Source: Ignavibacteria bacterium (GTDB taxonomy: Bacteria > Bacteroidota > Ignavibacteria > Ignavibacteriales > Ignavibacteriaceae). Taken from it: DNA of 7,011 nucleotides. Positions 5,834-7,011 of this stretch are shown here, in pieces. The stretch is taken from contig JAOTUT010000079.1 in assembly GCA_029863735.1 (NCBI GenBank), positions 1 to 7,011 of the forward strand. Direction: 5' to 3'. The position numbers were made by a program, and so were the translations under genes. Within the stretch, counting starts at the first letter, position 1. Every line of letters begins with the position of its first letter. The notes under the pieces are model-generated. The model had not been told where the DNA came from and ran no database searches. It saw nothing but the letters and a program-made list of their open reading frames with translations.

Positions 5834-7011
5834 TTATTTATTCCAGCCCGGAACTCTTCCCGGTGTCCAGGGTGCACCGTAACGTTCCATTTCCGCTTCA
5901 AGATTAGGCACCTCAACTTCCAGTAATGATCGTAGCTTTATAAGCAAAGGTTCAAACTCTTCTGTTGCAACCTGGTAATTAATATTTTGAGTTTGCGTTG
6001 GTGCGGAGGTTGTCTGCCAGGTTCCCCATGCAAGTTCATTCAACCTGTCGTAAACAGTAGGTGAAGTAGGTTCATTTCTTTCAGCGATTGTATTGTCCCG
6101 GTAAAGATGCTGAAGAATGTCCTGTGTTTCTTCTTTAATTCGCAATGCATTGTCCATTAAAGAGTTTGGAGCTTCAGGAGTTTGCTTAATTGCATAAATT
6201 AAAACATCGGTTTGAGCTAAAAGATCGCGTGTGGAATTTAGCACACCTTCAACTGCACGATTGAACTCACTTATTTTTTTATGAAAAACAAACATTGCAG
6301 CGCGATCTTCAGCAGGTAGGGTGGCATTGTTAAGAACTTTTGCTTCAAATGTTTCCGGTCCTGCTATTTTTGTAACTACACCATCAATACTCGTAAACAT
6401 TTCAACCGAGTAAGTTCCGGGCATAACAGGCGTTCCGCTTTCATTCTTATCGGTGACTGATTTAACGGGATTTGTATCGGCATATTTTAGATCCCAGGTA
6501 ATTCTGTTTATACCTTGCTTGATTCCAGCTTTTAATTTTCTAACAACATTTCCTTGAGCATCTGAAACCACAAAAAGCAAGTATGATTTTTCTTCAGTAT
6601 CTTCAGCTCGAAGCTCATCCCAGCTTGGGTAATAAACGGGTTTGTTTTCTTTTACCAAATCTTTTTCTTTTTCCTGTCTGGTTTCCTTCAAACTTTTTGG
6701 TGCTTCCTTAATGTAGTAGGTAAATGTTGCACCGAATGGTGGATTATCAGCTTTAAAGAAAGAAGAACCAAGTGAGTGGAATGTTGTACTTCGCTTGATG
6801 AACATAAGTGCATCTTTAACAGGGAAGAGTTTGTAGTTTTCGTTTTCAAGAGTGGATTCATCTATATTTCTTAAAGGAGAATAATTATCAAGCACATAAA
6901 ATCCTCTCCCGAATGTGGCAAGAGCTAAGTCGTTTTCTCTTACCTGAATATCAAGATCTCTCACAGCTGTTGTTGGTAACCCGCCTTTCAATTCAATCCA
7001 TTTATTGCCGC
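5834..7011 (-). CDS. Sortilin/BNR-propeller 'glycosyl hydrolase'-like protein (partial, C-terminal 391 residues)
   Basis: The frame is open through the right edge, so the gene starts outside the window; a TTG at 6991 is internal, because the codons before it read GNKWIE and continue the domain. The visible part begins with the end of a beta-propeller (W-I-E-L-K-G-GLPTTAVRDLDIQVRENDLALATFGRGFYVLD), typical of large secreted VPS10/sortilin-like proteins often annotated as glycosyl hydrolases in Bacteroidota and relatives. Next comes a charged linker. An Ig/FlgD-like beta domain follows (SYLLFVVSDAQGNVVRKL, then GINRITWDLKY, then MPGTYSVEMF), and after it a helical region. The C-terminus is GAPWTPGRVPGWNK, a tail I associate with this family. 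No type IX secretion sorting domain is visible at the end. Enzymatic activity cannot be judged without the N-terminal propeller. The gene ends opposite the HydF-like gene. Confidence 0.85.
   Translation of the reverse strand, partial: GNKWIELKGGLPTTAVRDLDIQVRENDLALATFGRGFYVLDNYSPLRNIDESTLENENYKLFPVKDALMFIKRSTTFHSLGSSFFKADNPPFGATFTYYIKEAPKSLKETRQEKEKDLVKENKPVYYPSWDELRAEDTEEKSYLLFVVSDAQGNVVRKLKAGIKQGINRITWDLKYADTNPVKSVTDKNESGTPVMPGTYSVEMFTSIDGVVTKIAGPETFEAKVLNNATLPAEDRAAMFVFHKKISEFNRAVEGVLNSTRDLLAQTDVLIYAIKQTPEAPNSLMDNALRIKEETQDILQHLYRDNTIAERNEPTSPTVYDRLNELAWGTWQTTSAPTQTQNINYQVATEEFEPLLIKLRSLLEVEVPNLEAEMERYGAPWTPGRVPGWNK

Noticed and set aside
5716..5916. Open frame of 66 codons on the minus strand spanning the terminator
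   Set aside because: It overlaps the end of the sortilin-like gene in another frame, crosses the terminator hairpin, and reads as low-quality sequence.
6989..6991. TTG at 6991 as the start of the sortilin-like gene
   Set aside because: The frame stays open to the window edge and the upstream codons (GNKWIE) continue the propeller motif, so the true start lies outside.

Overview
The window is an AT-rich stretch of a bacterial chromosome with six intact genes and two genes cut by the window edges. Base composition and gene types fit the Bacteroidota/Chlorobi/Ignavibacteriota side of the FCB group. The pointers are a large sortilin/BNR-type 'glycosyl hydrolase' ending in a PGW-like tail, a HydF-like GTPase, and putative promoters of the TAnnTTTG type known from Bacteroidota. 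An Ignavibacteria-like genome is my best guess. This is inference, since no rRNA or other marker gene is present.

Layout, left to right. Positions 1-616 (minus) hold the N-terminal part of uvrB, the UvrABC damage-recognition helicase subunit. Three bases upstream of it, 620-961 (minus) encodes a small membrane-anchored CcmE-like OB-fold protein without the usual haem-binding tail; the two look like one transcription unit. A 79-bp divergent intergenic region separates these from a DUF423 membrane protein (1041-1415, plus). That gene converges almost end to end on a class I SAM methyltransferase gene (1419-1973, minus). A strong intrinsic terminator (2041-2068) closes the next minus-strand gene, an RlpA-family double-psi-beta-barrel protein (2090-2608, with a possible TTG start at 2692).

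On the plus strand, 2815-4902 encodes a 695-residue fusion: an APC-type permease followed by a PTS EIIA-type domain and a C-terminal RCK_C (TrkA_C) domain. About 320 bp without a convincing gene follow. Next comes a short gene (5223-5744, plus) for a HydF-like GTPase domain standing alone, without the dimerisation and Fe-S cluster domains of full-length HydF. A perfect 10-bp-stem terminator ends it. From 5834 to the right edge (minus) is the C-terminal part of a large BNR/sortilin-propeller protein.

The genes do not form one pathway; most look like single-gene or two-gene units in alternating orientations. The parts most worth a second look are the three-domain transporter and the truncated HydF-like GTPase with its altered guanine-specificity motif (NKIE). 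I see no mobile element, CRISPR array, rRNA or tRNA gene.
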